Assembly (NCBI GenBank): GCA_947165135.1
Contig: CAMUZE010000003.1
Span: 1-64,000 of the forward strand
Direction: 5' to 3'
DNA length: 64,000 bases
DNA from: an uncultured Clostridia bacterium
Lineage (GTDB): Bacteria > Bacillota_I > Bacilli_A > RF39 > UBA660
Shown here: positions 33,960-41,952 of the stretch, in pieces
Layout of the letters: the number at the start of each line of letters is the position of its first letter
Position numbering within the stretch: the stretch's first letter is position 1
The notes under the pieces: generated by a model
Seen by the model: the letters and a program-made list of their open reading frames with translations, nothing else
Told to the model about the DNA's origin: nothing
Database searches by the model: none
Translations under genes and position numbers: made by a program

Positions 33960-34412
33960 ATGAAAAAACTATTTAAAGAATTTAAAGAATTTGTTCAAAG
34001 AGGAAATGTAATGGATATGGCAATTGGTGTTGTTATAGGTAGTGCTTTTGGCGCTATAGTAACATCAATAGTTAATGATATCATTATGCCACTTGTTTCA
34101 TTATTAACTGGTGGAGTTGATTTTACTAATTGGTTTGTTGCTCTTGACGGAAATAAATATGAAACTTTAGAGGCAGCTCAAACTGCTGGAGCAGCAACAT
34201 TAAATTACGGTAATTTAATTTCAGTAGTAATTAATTTTATCATTGTTGCATTTTGCATATTCCTAGTAGTAAAAGCTATTAACAAATTAAAAGATTTAAA
34301 GAAAAAAGAAGAAGTAGCAAAAGAGGAAGAATCTCCAGTTAAATCTGATGAAGTATTACTTCTTGAAGATATTAGAGATTTATTAAAAAAGCAAACTAAA
34401 AAAGAGAAATAA
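33960..34412 (+). CDS. mscL: Large-conductance mechanosensitive channel
   Basis: 150 residues, usual size. Starts with [22 protein letters not shown] (amphipathic helix plus TM1 with the AxGVVIG pore motif), TM2 [19 protein letters not shown], and a charged C-terminal helix bundle segment ending [12 protein letters not shown]. Releases solutes on hypo-osmotic shock. GGAGGTAAGGA precedes the ATG; TATAAT (33937-33942) lies 17 bases upstream. It converges with the DUF4044-type mini-gene over a shared terminator. Confidence 0.96.
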   Translation: MKKLFKEFKEFVQRGNVMDMAIGVVIGSAFGAIVTSIVNDIIMPLVSLLTGGVDFTNWFVALDGNKYETLEAAQTAGAATLNYGNLISVVINFIIVAFCIFLVVKAINKLKDLKKKEEVAKEEESPVKSDEVLLLEDIRDLLKKQTKKEK

Positions 34413-34425
34413 AAAATTCTCTTTT
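34400..34425. terminator. Bidirectional terminator of mscL and the DUF4044-type gene
   Basis: AAAAGAGAA (34400-34408) pairs with TTCTCTTTT (34417-34425), eight-base A-rich loop. Confidence 0.72.
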
Positions 34426-34561
34426 AATTTGCAAATATTGCACTAAATACTATTGTAAATAAACTAGCCACCATAGCAATTAACATTAACCATGCAACCA
34501 CTTTAATCCAAAGTGGACCAGATTTCTTTTTCTTTTTTTGTTTTTCTTTTTCTTTTGCCAT
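34424..34561 (-). CDS. DUF4044-type single-pass mini-protein, 45 aa
   Basis: ATG at 34561 preceded by GAGGT; stop at 34424-34426. The peptide begins MAKEKEKQKKKKKSGPLWIK and continues as one membrane helix (VVAWLMLIAMVASLFTIVFSAIF in the membrane part). A Lys-rich cytoplasmic head followed by one helix and an end near the outer face is the pattern of the DUF4044 mini-proteins of Bacillota. Function unknown in the family. It is too short for usual gene callers but has SD, start and terminator. Confidence 0.72.
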   Translation of the reverse strand: MAKEKEKQKKKKKSGPLWIKVVAWLMLIAMVASLFTIVFSAIFAN

Positions 34562-34616
34562 ACTTTATACCTCATAACAATTATAATATATTGTAATAAA
34601 AAAATAAAGTAATAAA

Positions 34617-34622
34617 TATAAT
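34617..34622 (+). promoter_or_regulatory. -10 element five bases before the spoIIM start
   Basis: TATAAT (34617-34622), then five bases, then ATG at 34628. Normal start-site spacing would place the transcript 5' end at the start codon, giving a leaderless mRNA. No clear -35. Confidence 0.5.
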
Positions 34623-34627
34623 TTAAT

Positions 34628-35203
34628 ATGAAAATAATTAGATCAAGAATATTTAAATTATTAATACTTATATTAGTAGTTGGGTTTTTACTTGGAATAA
34701 TTAGTTTTATTTTATCTGATAAGAAAGAAATAAATAGTGATGTTATTAACTATATAAGTTTAATTAAAAATGGAGGATTTAATAAAATTTTAGGAATATA
34801 TAATAGTATTACATCAAATATAAAATATAGTTTTTATATATGGATATTTGGAATACTATTTATATTTGTATTTATTAATTTGTTTATAATAGTATATAAA
34901 GGCATATCACTTGGTTTTATGATCTCATCTATAATTTATACTTATAAATTAAAAGGAATAATATTAAGCCTAATATTGCTTATAAATAACATATTAAATA
35001 TAACTATTTTTATATTATTAACATACTATAGTATTAATTTTGCAATAAAATCATATAACTCATTTAGAAATAATAGATTAGTAAATTACAAAGACTTTTT
35101 TAAAAATTATATTTTATTATATTTAATATTTGTTTTTATGCTTATATTATGTAGTTTGTTTGAAATATATATAAGTTCAAATTTAATAAAATTTGTAGTA
35201 TAA
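34628..35203 (+). CDS. spoIIM: Stage II sporulation protein M-like membrane protein
   Basis: 191 residues with about five hydrophobic segments: N-terminal helix 10-30, 70-95, 95-118, 120-145 and 165-190. The pattern of IFGILFIFVFINLFIIVYKGISLGF then SLILLINNILNITIFI matches the SpoIIM/DUF95 membrane fold. In spore formers SpoIIM anchors the SpoIID-SpoIIP engulfment machine. It has no SD and the -10 lies five bases before the ATG. mnmA follows after 27 bases with its own promoter. Confidence 0.8.
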   Translation: MKIIRSRIFKLLILILVVGFLLGIISFILSDKKEINSDVINYISLIKNGGFNKILGIYNSITSNIKYSFYIWIFGILFIFVFINLFIIVYKGISLGFMISSIIYTYKLKGIILSLILLINNILNITIFILLTYYSINFAIKSYNSFRNNRLVNYKDFFKNYILLYLIFVFMLILCSLFEIYISSNLIKFVV

Positions 35204-35204
35204 T
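35176..35204 (+). promoter_or_regulatory. mnmA promoter TTCAAA-17-TATAAT
   Basis: TTCAAA (35176-35181) and TATAAT (35199-35204), 17-base spacing, within the end of spoIIM and 26 bases before the mnmA start. Confidence 0.6.
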
Positions 35205-35230
35205 GTACATGTCGAAAGGAATGTATATTT

Positions 35231-36325
35231 ATGAAAGTAGTAGTAGGTATGAGTGGTGGAGTAGATTCTGCAGTAGCAGCACTTCTTTTAAAACAACAAG
35301 GATATGAAGTTGTTGGATTATTTATGAAAAACTGGGATTCTAACATAAATAATGATAAAGAAGGTATTACTGATGGTGTTTGTCCTCAAGAATTAGATTA
35401 TAGAGATGCTCAAAATGTCTGTGATGAAATAGGTATCCCTTTATATAGGGTAGATTTTATTAAAGAATATTGGGATGATGTATTTAAATATTTCTTAAGT
35501 GAACTTGAAAAGGGTAGAACTCCTAATCCTGATATTATGTGCAATAAATATATTAAATTCGATAAATTTAAAAAAGAAGCTAAAAAATTGGGTGCAGATA
35601 AAATTGCTACTGGTCACTATGCTCGCATTGAAGGAAATAAATTATTAAGAGGGGTAGACAATAATAAAGATCAAACTTATTTTTTAAGTCAAGTTACTCC
35701 AGAACAGTTAAAAGACGTAATGTTTCCAATAGGACATTTAAATAAAAGTGAAGTGCGTGAAATAGCTCGTAAAAATCATATTCCTGTTGCAGAAAAGAAA
35801 GATTCTACTGGTATATGTTTTATTGGTGAAAGAAATTATCAAAAATTTGTTGCTAATTACTTAAAAGGTAAAAAAGGTGACATTATAGATGTAGAAACTG
35901 GAAATAAAGTAGGGGAGCATAATGGACTTATGAATTACACTATTGGTCAAAGACGTAATGTAGGCCTTTCTGGTGATGCAAAAAGACATTATGTTTGTGG
36001 TAAAGACTCTAAAACTAATACATTATATGTAGCATATGGTGATGACTCTAAATATCTATTATCAGATGAAGCAATTATTGAAGATATAAATCATATTTCA
36101 GATAAATGTCCTACATTTGCAACAGCTAAATTTAGATACAGAAGTGAAGATATACCTGTTACTATAGAATATCTAGATAATAACGAAATTAAAGTAAAGT
36201 ATACTGATGGTAAAGCAGTAACTCCTGGACAAGCATGCGTTATATATTTAGGCGAAGAATGCATTATGGGTGGTATAATTAAACAAGTATTTAAAGATAA
36301 TAAAGAATTATGGTATTTGAAGTAG
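35231..36325 (+). CDS. mnmA: tRNA-specific 2-thiouridylase
   Basis: 364 residues, usual length. Thiolates U34 of Glu, Gln and Lys tRNAs. PP-loop [13 protein letters not shown] at the N-terminus, catalytic Cys in [13 protein letters not shown] (about residue 103), GHYARI, and second catalytic Cys in [10 protein letters not shown] (about 199), then a C-terminal beta domain. GAAAGGAATG is the only weak SD. It is followed by a riboswitch-controlled lipoprotein pair, not by trm or tRNA genes. Confidence 0.96.
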   Translation: MKVVVGMSGGVDSAVAALLLKQQGYEVVGLFMKNWDSNINNDKEGITDGVCPQELDYRDAQNVCDEIGIPLYRVDFIKEYWDDVFKYFLSELEKGRTPNPDIMCNKYIKFDKFKKEAKKLGADKIATGHYARIEGNKLLRGVDNNKDQTYFLSQVTPEQLKDVMFPIGHLNKSEVREIARKNHIPVAEKKDSTGICFIGERNYQKFVANYLKGKKGDIIDVETGNKVGEHNGLMNYTIGQRRNVGLSGDAKRHYVCGKDSKTNTLYVAYGDDSKYLLSDEAIIEDINHISDKCPTFATAKFRYRSEDIPVTIEYLDNNEIKVKYTDGKAVTPGQACVIYLGEECIMGGIIKQVFKDNKELWYLK

Positions 36326-36332
36326 CAAAATC

Positions 36333-36361
36333 TTGAAAAATAAGCGAATTTATGGTATAAT
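36333..36361 (+). promoter_or_regulatory. Promoter TTGAAA-17-TATAAT driving the Mn-type riboswitch
   Basis: TTGAAA (36333-36338) and TATAAT (36356-36361), 17 bases, TGG extension. Transcription would begin just upstream of the aptamer. Confidence 0.78.
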
Positions 36362-36367
36362 TAACAT

Positions 36368-36455
36368 TGTTGAAAGGGAGTAGTTCCATCAATAGATGTT
36401 ATAATTCAATAACACGGTTAATACCTGGATTATATGTAAAGAACAAGACTTTTAT
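36368..36455 (+). promoter_or_regulatory. yybP-ykoY-type (Mn2+) riboswitch aptamer
   Basis: The two conserved parts of this riboswitch are present in the right order: AAAGGGAGTAG (36373-36383; family AAAGGGGAGUAG) and ACAAGACTTT (36443-36452; family GCAAGACCUUU). Between them lie a GTTAT/AATAAC hairpin and ACGG. AAAG pairs with CTTT to close P1. The 3' half of P1 is part of the downstream terminator stem, so metal binding should block termination and switch the genes on. In known cases it senses Mn2+ and controls exporters. Here the downstream genes are small lipoproteins. Confidence 0.7.
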
Positions 36456-36475
36456 AGAAATATAAAAGTCTTTTT
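36445..36475 (+). terminator. Riboswitch expression-platform terminator
   Basis: AAGACTTTTATA (36445-36456) and TATAAAAGTCTT (36461-36472), perfect 12-bp stem, GAAA loop, T tract. It overlaps the 3' strand of aptamer P1. Confidence 0.85.
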
Positions 36476-36497
36476 ATATTTCAGAAAGGAGAAAAAT

Positions 36498-36866
36498 ATG
36501 GAAAAGAAAAATATTAGAAAGGCAATAATGACAACTGCTTTAATTGGAGGACTTGCCTTTGCAACACTCGGATGTAGCTGTAATTATGATATGGTAGATT
36601 TTAAATATAATTTTAATAAAGCAATTATATTTAATGGTAATACGGCTACAATAGTTGAAATTGAAAAGTGGACTGATTATGATGGCGAACAACTTCAAAT
36701 AGTTACAAAAGATGGAGCAATAATTATAACATCATCTTTTGATACAAAATTAATTAATGATATAAATTCCACAGTAAAAGCAGATGATATTGCTAGATCA
36801 ATCTTAGGAGAAGATGCTGAAATTAATTATTTAGGTCAAGGAAAGCAATTAACTCTAACTCCTTAA
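36498..36866 (+). CDS. Riboswitch-controlled lipoprotein, 122 aa (paralog 1)
   Basis: Signal peptide with lipobox LATLGC (Cys about 28). Mature domain of about 95 residues: KAIIFNGNTATIVEIEKW, IVTKDGAIIITSSFDTKLI, KADDIARSILGEDAEINYL. No family recognised. It is clearly paralogous to the next gene (KAIIF..ATI.EI, TS..T..I, DIA.SI.G.D..INYL shared). AAAGGAGAAAAAT precedes the ATG. First gene behind a Mn-type riboswitch, so a link to metal stress is inferred. Confidence 0.8.
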   Translation: MEKKNIRKAIMTTALIGGLAFATLGCSCNYDMVDFKYNFNKAIIFNGNTATIVEIEKWTDYDGEQLQIVTKDGAIIITSSFDTKLINDINSTVKADDIARSILGEDAEINYLGQGKQLTLTP

Positions 36867-36925
36867 ATTGACAAAATATACCAAATATAATACTTACAAT
36901 TATTTAAAAGAGAGGTGAATATAAT

Positions 36926-37279
36926 ATGAATAATATTAAAAGAAGAAAAGCTATAATGGCAGCTGCTTTAAGCGGAATGCTTGCTGTTACATCTTTAACA
37001 GGATGCGGCAATAATAAACCTAATTATAAAGCAATTATTTTTGAAAATAATAGAGCAACAATAATTGAAATTAATCGATATAATTATTCTACAGGAGGTT
37101 CTGTGATTTTGTACTTACCAAGCGAAGAAATAATTGTTACTTCGACAATTAATACTAGAATTATTACTGAAAGAGGTTCTATTACTGCAGAAGATATAGC
37201 AAAAAGTATAGCAGGAGATGATATAGTAATTAACTATTTAAATAGTGATGATCAACTATTACTTAAAAAAGGTAATTAA
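36926..37279 (+). CDS. Lipoprotein, 117 aa (paralog 2)
   Basis: Signal peptide with lipobox LTGC (TSLTGC, Cys about 27), then the same domain as the previous gene: KAIIFENNRATIIEINRY, EEIIVTSTINTRII, TAEDIAKSIAGDDIVINYL. Start at the ATG with AGAGGTGAATATA upstream. It could be read through from the riboswitch transcript or have its own weak promoter (TTGACA at 36868 but with no well-spaced -10). The tandem pair suggests recent duplication. Confidence 0.8.
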   Translation: MNNIKRRKAIMAAALSGMLAVTSLTGCGNNKPNYKAIIFENNRATIIEINRYNYSTGGSVILYLPSEEIIVTSTINTRIITERGSITAEDIAKSIAGDDIVINYLNSDDQLLLKKGN

Positions 37280-37292
37280 TATTACCTTTTTT
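37265..37292 (+). terminator. Terminator of the lipoprotein pair
   Basis: AAAAAAGGTAAT (37265-37276) and ATTACCTTTTTT (37281-37292), four-base loop with the stop codon. Confidence 0.85.
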
Positions 37293-37306
37293 ATTTTATA
37301 TTTTTA

Positions 37307-37334
37307 TTGACAAATAAGTGTAAAGTATTATACA
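37307..37334 (+). promoter_or_regulatory. Promoter TTGACA-16-TATACA
   Basis: TTGACA (37307-37312) and TATACA (37329-37334), 16-base spacing, about 37 bases before the HTH gene start. Confidence 0.6.
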
Positions 37335-37371
37335 ATTATTATGTAAGATACAGAGTAGAGGAGAGTAAACT

Positions 37372-38139
37372 ATGAAAGAATTAAATGCCTTATTAGGTGA
37401 ACTTGGTATATCAAAAGTAAAATTAGCTAAATATTTAGGTGTTTCAAGACAAATGATATATAATTATTTGGAACTTGATTCATTAAATAAATGGCCTCAA
37501 GAAAAAAGAATATTATTATTAAAACTATTGGATATTGAAAATGGTGATGATGCAACTATTAAAAGTATTAATGTTAATAGTGAATATCTAGAAAATGTAG
37601 AAACAAGATTAAATCAAAATGTAAAAGATTTAAATTCTCAAGTATTTAATTATAAGAATCTAACTAAAGAAGAACAAGAATTATTAAATGATATTGTATT
37701 TTTAATTAAAGAAAAATTCACTGAAGAAAAAACAAAAGATACATATTATACATTCTTATATTTATATCATGTATTACAATCAATTGATAATATTCCGGAA
37801 ATTAAATATATATTTGGATATATATCTAAAAAGACCGGATTTACTAATCCAAATGAGTTTAAATTTAATGAAACAAAGCAATTCATTTTAGAAAGTATTA
37901 TCTATACTGCATTTAACTTATACAATAATGGAGGAGCATCCAGATCTAAACTTACTGAATCTCATAATAGATTTGTACAAGAAATTGAACAAGATAAAGA
38001 AGAAAAATTAAGTAGAACACAACAATTAAATACTGTTAAAATTCAAGCATTAAAAGAATTAGGATATACAGAAATAACTAAAGATAATGCATCAGAAGTA
38101 TTAAATAAAATGGCAGAAATAGAATCAAGAAAAGTATAA
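37372..38139 (+). CDS. HTH (Cro/CI-type) DNA-binding protein, 255 aa
   Basis: Residues 10-33 (LGISKVKLAKYLGVSRQMIYNY) form a helix-turn-helix of the Cro/CI or XRE type. The remaining 220 residues are helical, with a coiled-coil-prone stretch near 75-110 and a C-terminal EEKLSRTQQLNTVKIQALKELGY. No ligand-binding domain recognised. It is followed by 505 bases of non-coding sequence containing repeats that could hold its operators (inference only). SD GAGGAGAG precedes the ATG. Confidence 0.78.
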   Translation: MKELNALLGELGISKVKLAKYLGVSRQMIYNYLELDSLNKWPQEKRILLLKLLDIENGDDATIKSINVNSEYLENVETRLNQNVKDLNSQVFNYKNLTKEEQELLNDIVFLIKEKFTEEKTKDTYYTFLYLYHVLQSIDNIPEIKYIFGYISKKTGFTNPNEFKFNETKQFILESIIYTAFNLYNNGGASRSKLTESHNRFVQEIEQDKEEKLSRTQQLNTVKIQALKELGYTEITKDNASEVLNKMAEIESRKV

Positions 38140-38644
38140 TCATAGGTTATATACTACTTTTGATAATTTATGTTATGTTAACTTCTTAATTAAAATTAGA
38201 ATAATATATAAATAGAATATGTTATTCTTTTTTATTTATATTAATTATTATTCATATATATAGATAATATTAAATTATAATATTTAATTAATTATAATTT
38301 ATTTTAAAATATTATATTATGTATTTTGCATCGAATTATTAAAAATAATATTAATTATTTATTTCAATGAAGATATGTATTTTTATATTCTGCATCGAAA
38401 TAAGATAAAATGAATAGTTATTCATCTCAAAGCAGATTTCTAATTATACTTACCCTCTTCATTTTAAAAAAATATGTAATAGGGAGACAATTTTATTTTT
38501 TTTATTATATTTTAAAATTTATTTGATTTTCTAATTTGCAACGAGATATTATTAGATGATTAATTATCTTATTAGATGCAAATTATAAATCATATATATT
38601 TTTGATTACTACTTCCCCTACCTTATTAAATTGGAAGTAGGGGT
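38140..38644. other. 505-bp AT-rich intergenic region with small repeats, no gene
   Basis: No open frame with SD on either strand. Contents: a weak terminator-like AGAATAA/TTATTCT hairpin near 38199-38232; two copies of TGCATCGAA (38327-38335, 38391-38399); the self-complementary ATGAATA/TATTCAT near 38410-38425; an interrupted palindrome AATTTGCA (38533-38540) / TGCAAATT (38577-38584) enclosing two TTATTAGATG copies; and CTACTTCC/GGAAGTAG with overlapping CCCCTAC/GTAGGGG near 38609-38643, which could be a terminator for the convergent ZIP gene. Confidence 0.6.
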
Positions 38645-39388
38645 CTATAATATAAATGATAGTATAAAAAATAACACTACCCCTACTATATATCCAATAT
38701 AGCTATAATTAATTAAATTATATTTTTTTATTTCTTTGTAAATTTCATTAATGCTTAGTGAAATCATTAATCCTGATACAAATATTAATATAAATGAAAT
38801 CATAATATTACTTATATAATTTTTAAGGAATATATATGAAAGTAGTGCACCTATGGGTTCAGCAATACCTGAAATAAAAGTATATTTTAAAGAAAGTCCC
38901 CTACTTCGGCCACTATAATAGAGTGGGACTGCAATTGAAATCCCTTCTGGAATATTATGTAGTATTATTGCTAGAAATAATTTATACCCTACTCTTATAT
39001 TTACATAACTACTCATAAATACTGCTATACCTTCTGGAAAATTATGCAGCATTAAAGATATCATGCTTAATATTCCGATTTTATATAATGAAGACTTATA
39101 TTTAATTCTATTTGTTATAAGATATATTGTTAAATAGCCTAATATAAAAGTTAAAATAATTAATAATATTCCAAAATATTTACCATAATAACTAATCATA
39201 TTTATTGATGAATTTGGTAATAAATCAAATATTGAAATAAGTACCATTATTGAAATTGAAAAAGATAATGAAATCACAATAAACTTATTAATATTTTTTA
39301 TTTTAATAAAAATAAATAGTCCTCCAATAAGAGTACTTAATCCTGCAATTAAAGATAATAATAAAGGACCAAATATTTCCATTTTCAT
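38645..39388 (-). CDS. ZIP family metal transporter
   Basis: 247 residues, about eight membrane segments. Carries the two conserved ZIP metal motifs HNFPEG (about residue 115) and HNIPEG (about 142) plus AEPIGALLSY. ZIP proteins bring Zn2+ or other divalent metals into the cytoplasm. A TATAAT lies eight bases before the first ATG (39388) and no SD is seen, so the mRNA is nearly leaderless; a second ATG lies two codons in. Near a Mn-type riboswitch and a Mn-type CDF exporter. Confidence 0.9.
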   Translation of the reverse strand: MKMEIFGPLLLSLIAGLSTLIGGLFIFIKIKNINKFIVISLSFSISIMVLISIFDLLPNSSINMISYYGKYFGILLIILTFILGYLTIYLITNRIKYKSSLYKIGILSMISLMLHNFPEGIAVFMSSYVNIRVGYKLFLAIILHNIPEGISIAVPLYYSGRSRGLSLKYTFISGIAEPIGALLSYIFLKNYISNIMISFILIFVSGLMISLSINEIYKEIKKYNLINYSYIGYIVGVVLFFILSFIL

Positions 39389-39449
39389 ATTAAAATATTA
39401 TACATTTTAAAAATATTTATAACCATAATAATACTAGGTGGTGATAAAA

Positions 39450-39566
39450 TTGGCAAACGCTAGAAATAATTCTAGATGTAAATCTAATGCTAGATCAAAA
39501 TCTAGAAGTAATAGTAATGCAAGAAGCAATTCTAGAGCAAAAATGTCAAATTCTAGAAGTCGCTAA
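39450..39566 (+). CDS. Arg/Ser/Asn-rich basic mini-protein, 38 aa
   Basis: TTG start at 39450 behind a strong AGGTGGTGA (spacing five); stop at 39564-39566, followed by a good terminator. The peptide begins MANARNNSRCKSNARS and consists almost wholly of S/A/N-R and S-K pairs: 8 Arg, 3 Lys, 11 Ser, 8 Asn, no acidic residue. No known family. The composition recalls nucleic-acid-coating or protamine-like peptides, but that is inference. The TCTAGA hexamer recurs in its coding sequence. It has its own promoter region, divergent from the ZIP gene. Confidence 0.7.
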   Translation: MANARNNSRCKSNARSKSRSNSNARSNSRAKMSNSRSR

Positions 39567-39575
39567 TTGTAAAGA

Positions 39576-39603
39576 AAAGATATTTCTAATGAATATCTTT
39601 TTT
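39576..39603 (+). terminator. Terminator of the Arg/Ser-rich mini-gene
   Basis: AAAGATATT (39576-39584) and AATATCTTT (39592-39600), seven-base loop, T tract. Confidence 0.8.
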
Positions 39604-39632
39604 AATTATGTTATAATTTATTTGGTGAAAAT

Positions 39633-40970
39633 ATGACAAGATACGTAAAAAAAAGAAGATTAAAAAGATGGGTAAGAAAATTCTTAAGAAGATCTTTCTT
39701 ATTATTTATAACTGTATTAACATTATTTATTATATATAAAATTGAATATAAAAAAGTATCAATTAAAGATATATATTTAGAAAATAATAAATTATTTGTT
39801 AAATTTAATTCTAAAATAAATAAAGATATTATTTGTGCACTATCTAAAGAAGAAAATGATTCATCAGTAAAAGACACTGAATGGATTAAAATCAAAGATA
39901 AAGAATGTGTATTTGATTTTAATGATGATAACTATAATTTATTTATTAAAAAAAATGATAAACTTATATATTCTTCAAATGATAGTAAAGTATTAGATTT
40001 TGAATTTGATGATACAACTAAATATTATGCAGTAAATAATGAATATAATTTAAAATATAAATATAAATATATTGGAAAAAATCCAAAAATTACATGGAAA
40101 AGTTCAAATGATAAAGTTGTTACTGTTGATGCTGGAACAATAAAAACAATTAGTGATGGTGAAGTATCAATATTTGCAAATTTCGAAGGTAAATCTAAAA
40201 CATTAGATATTACCTCTACTTCATTAATTGTTGCTAAGCCTAAAGAATATGATTTAAAGAAAAAATACTTACCATGTGATAAATATACAGAAGAAGAAAA
40301 TGATAAATTAGATGAAATATTAGATTATAGAGTACATCAAGTTGGTTTTCAAACTAGAGCCTCAGCAGCTGAAGCAGCAAGATTCTTAACTTTAGAATTA
40401 CCATATAGAATAAATTATTTCTATGAAACTGGAAGACTTACTCAAGCAAATAAAATAGATGGTGAAGGAAGATATTATCATGTTGGCTTATATTTAAATT
40501 CATCTAGATATAAAAGTATAAGTAAATCTACTTCTAAACCAAAGACTTGGGGATGTTCAATGTATGACACACCTGTTCACAGGAATGTAGATAATGGGCT
40601 TGATTGTAGTGGATTCGTTTCGTGGGCTTTATTAAATGCAGGATTTGATGTTGGAGATTTAGGTGCTGGAGTAAGTAATGTTAAAAATCTATCTCAAAGT
40701 TTAGGCGAATTTAAGGATAGTTCTGTATCGTTAGCTAAGAAACTTAAAGTCGGTGATTTACTATTCAGTTATAAAGCCGGAGGACACATAGGTATATTAG
40801 TTGGTATAGATGATAATTATTTCTATACAGCTCAAGCGTTATGGACAGGACAAATTGGTGTTATTATCACAAAAGCAACGGCAAGTGAACTAGCAAAAGA
40901 ATTTCCTAAATTTGTACTTATGGATAAATTCTATAAAGAAGACGGAGAACTTACAAATATGTGGTACTAA
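39633..40970 (+). CDS. NlpC/P60 cell-wall hydrolase with Big_2-like domain
   Basis: 445 residues. A very basic N-terminus (RYVKKRRLKRWVRKFLRRS) and membrane anchor at about 20-40, an extracytoplasmic part with a bacterial Ig-like Big_2-type segment (KITWKSSNDKVVTVDAGTI, about 150-190), then a C-terminal NlpC/P60 cysteine peptidase with DCSGFVSWALLNAG (Cys about 327), HIGILVG (His) and a final polar residue. It cuts peptidoglycan stem peptides. GGTGAAAAT precedes the ATG; TATAAT lies 15 bases upstream, so the leader is short. Confidence 0.87.
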   Translation: MTRYVKKRRLKRWVRKFLRRSFLLFITVLTLFIIYKIEYKKVSIKDIYLENNKLFVKFNSKINKDIICALSKEENDSSVKDTEWIKIKDKECVFDFNDDNYNLFIKKNDKLIYSSNDSKVLDFEFDDTTKYYAVNNEYNLKYKYKYIGKNPKITWKSSNDKVVTVDAGTIKTISDGEVSIFANFEGKSKTLDITSTSLIVAKPKEYDLKKKYLPCDKYTEEENDKLDEILDYRVHQVGFQTRASAAEAARFLTLELPYRINYFYETGRLTQANKIDGEGRYYHVGLYLNSSRYKSISKSTSKPKTWGCSMYDTPVHRNVDNGLDCSGFVSWALLNAGFDVGDLGAGVSNVKNLSQSLGEFKDSSVSLAKKLKVGDLLFSYKAGGHIGILVGIDDNYFYTAQALWTGQIGVIITKATASELAKEFPKFVLMDKFYKEDGELTNMWY

Positions 40971-40998
40971 AAAAAGAAACTATTTAGTTTCTTTTTTT
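40969..40998. terminator. Bidirectional terminator
   Basis: AAAAAAAGAAACT (40969-40981) and AGTTTCTTTTTTT (40986-40998), four-base loop. Shared by the hydrolase and the convergent CDF gene. Confidence 0.85.
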
Positions 40999-41855
40999 AT
41001 TGGATTAACATGAATAACTGCTAGATATATTTCATCTATTGTATCTATTATTTCATCTTCAAGTCTATCAGCTATTTCATGACTTTCAAAAGTAGATAAA
41101 TTCCCATCTACAAATATTGTAAGCGATATTTGATATTTATACCCTACCGGTGTTGAATTGAAGTGATTTACTTTTTTAATTTCATCATATTTTTTAATAA
41201 TCTCTAATACTTTCTTTTGAGTATCAATTGATGCTGCTTTATCCATTAAAACATCATAACTTTCAATGAATATTTTAATTGATGTATAAATAATCCATAA
41301 AGATATAATTATTCCAACTACCCCGTCTAAATAGAAAATATTAAATCTTGCTAAGATACATGATATTAAGTTAAGTGATGTGATTATCATATCATTGAAA
41401 TGATCTTTAGAATTTGCTTTTACTAATAGATTATTATATCTTTTATATATTTTATTTGTATAAAGATATAAAAACAACTTAACTAATATTGTTATAATAC
41501 ATACAACAATTAACCATATTGAATAATTATATTTTGTTTTATTAATTATAACTAGTAATGAATCTTTAAATACATATAATGACATTAAAATCATTGATAT
41601 ACTTATTAATAATGAATATATATATTCAGCTTTCCCATGGCCTAAATTATGATCATCATCAGACGGTTTATTAGCTATTTTATTTCCAATAAAAGTCATT
41701 AATGAAGAAAATATATCACCAGCACTATTAAATGCATCTGCAATCATAGATCTACTTCCAGATATAAATCCTATTATAGATTTAATAATCAAAAGAAAAA
41801 CATTACCTAAAATTCCAAATATACTTGAATTTTTAGTACTTTTATATCTTGACAT
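40980..41855 (-). CDS. Cation diffusion facilitator, manganese-type metal exporter
   Basis: 291 residues, six membrane segments and a C-terminal cytoplasmic ferredoxin-like domain. The TM2 site reads ADAFNSAGD (NxxxD) and the TM5 site KDHFNDM (DxxxD). Zinc-type CDFs have a histidine at the TM5 site, while Mn-type members such as Bacillus MneP/MneS have the N/D-D pattern seen here. Export of Mn2+ (perhaps Fe2+) is therefore inferred. AGGAGGAATTCTTA precedes the ATG. No Mn-type riboswitch is directly upstream of it. Confidence 0.87.
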   Translation of the reverse strand: MSRYKSTKNSSIFGILGNVFLLIIKSIIGFISGSRSMIADAFNSAGDIFSSLMTFIGNKIANKPSDDDHNLGHGKAEYIYSLLISISMILMSLYVFKDSLLVIINKTKYNYSIWLIVVCIITILVKLFLYLYTNKIYKRYNNLLVKANSKDHFNDMIITSLNLISCILARFNIFYLDGVVGIIISLWIIYTSIKIFIESYDVLMDKAASIDTQKKVLEIIKKYDEIKKVNHFNSTPVGYKYQISLTIFVDGNLSTFESHEIADRLEDEIIDTIDEIYLAVIHVNPIKKETK

Positions 41856-41952
41856 AAGAATTCCTCCTAATGATAAAATAATTATATAATATATTTATAT
41901 AAAAATAAATAATTATGATATACTATTATTATGATATGAAAGGAAGTAAAAT

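Noticed and set aside
36868..36891. TTGACA followed by TATAAT before the second lipoprotein gene
   Set aside because: The spacing is only about 12 bases, too short for a SigA promoter. The properly spaced hexamer (TACTTA) is poor, so no promoter feature was listed.
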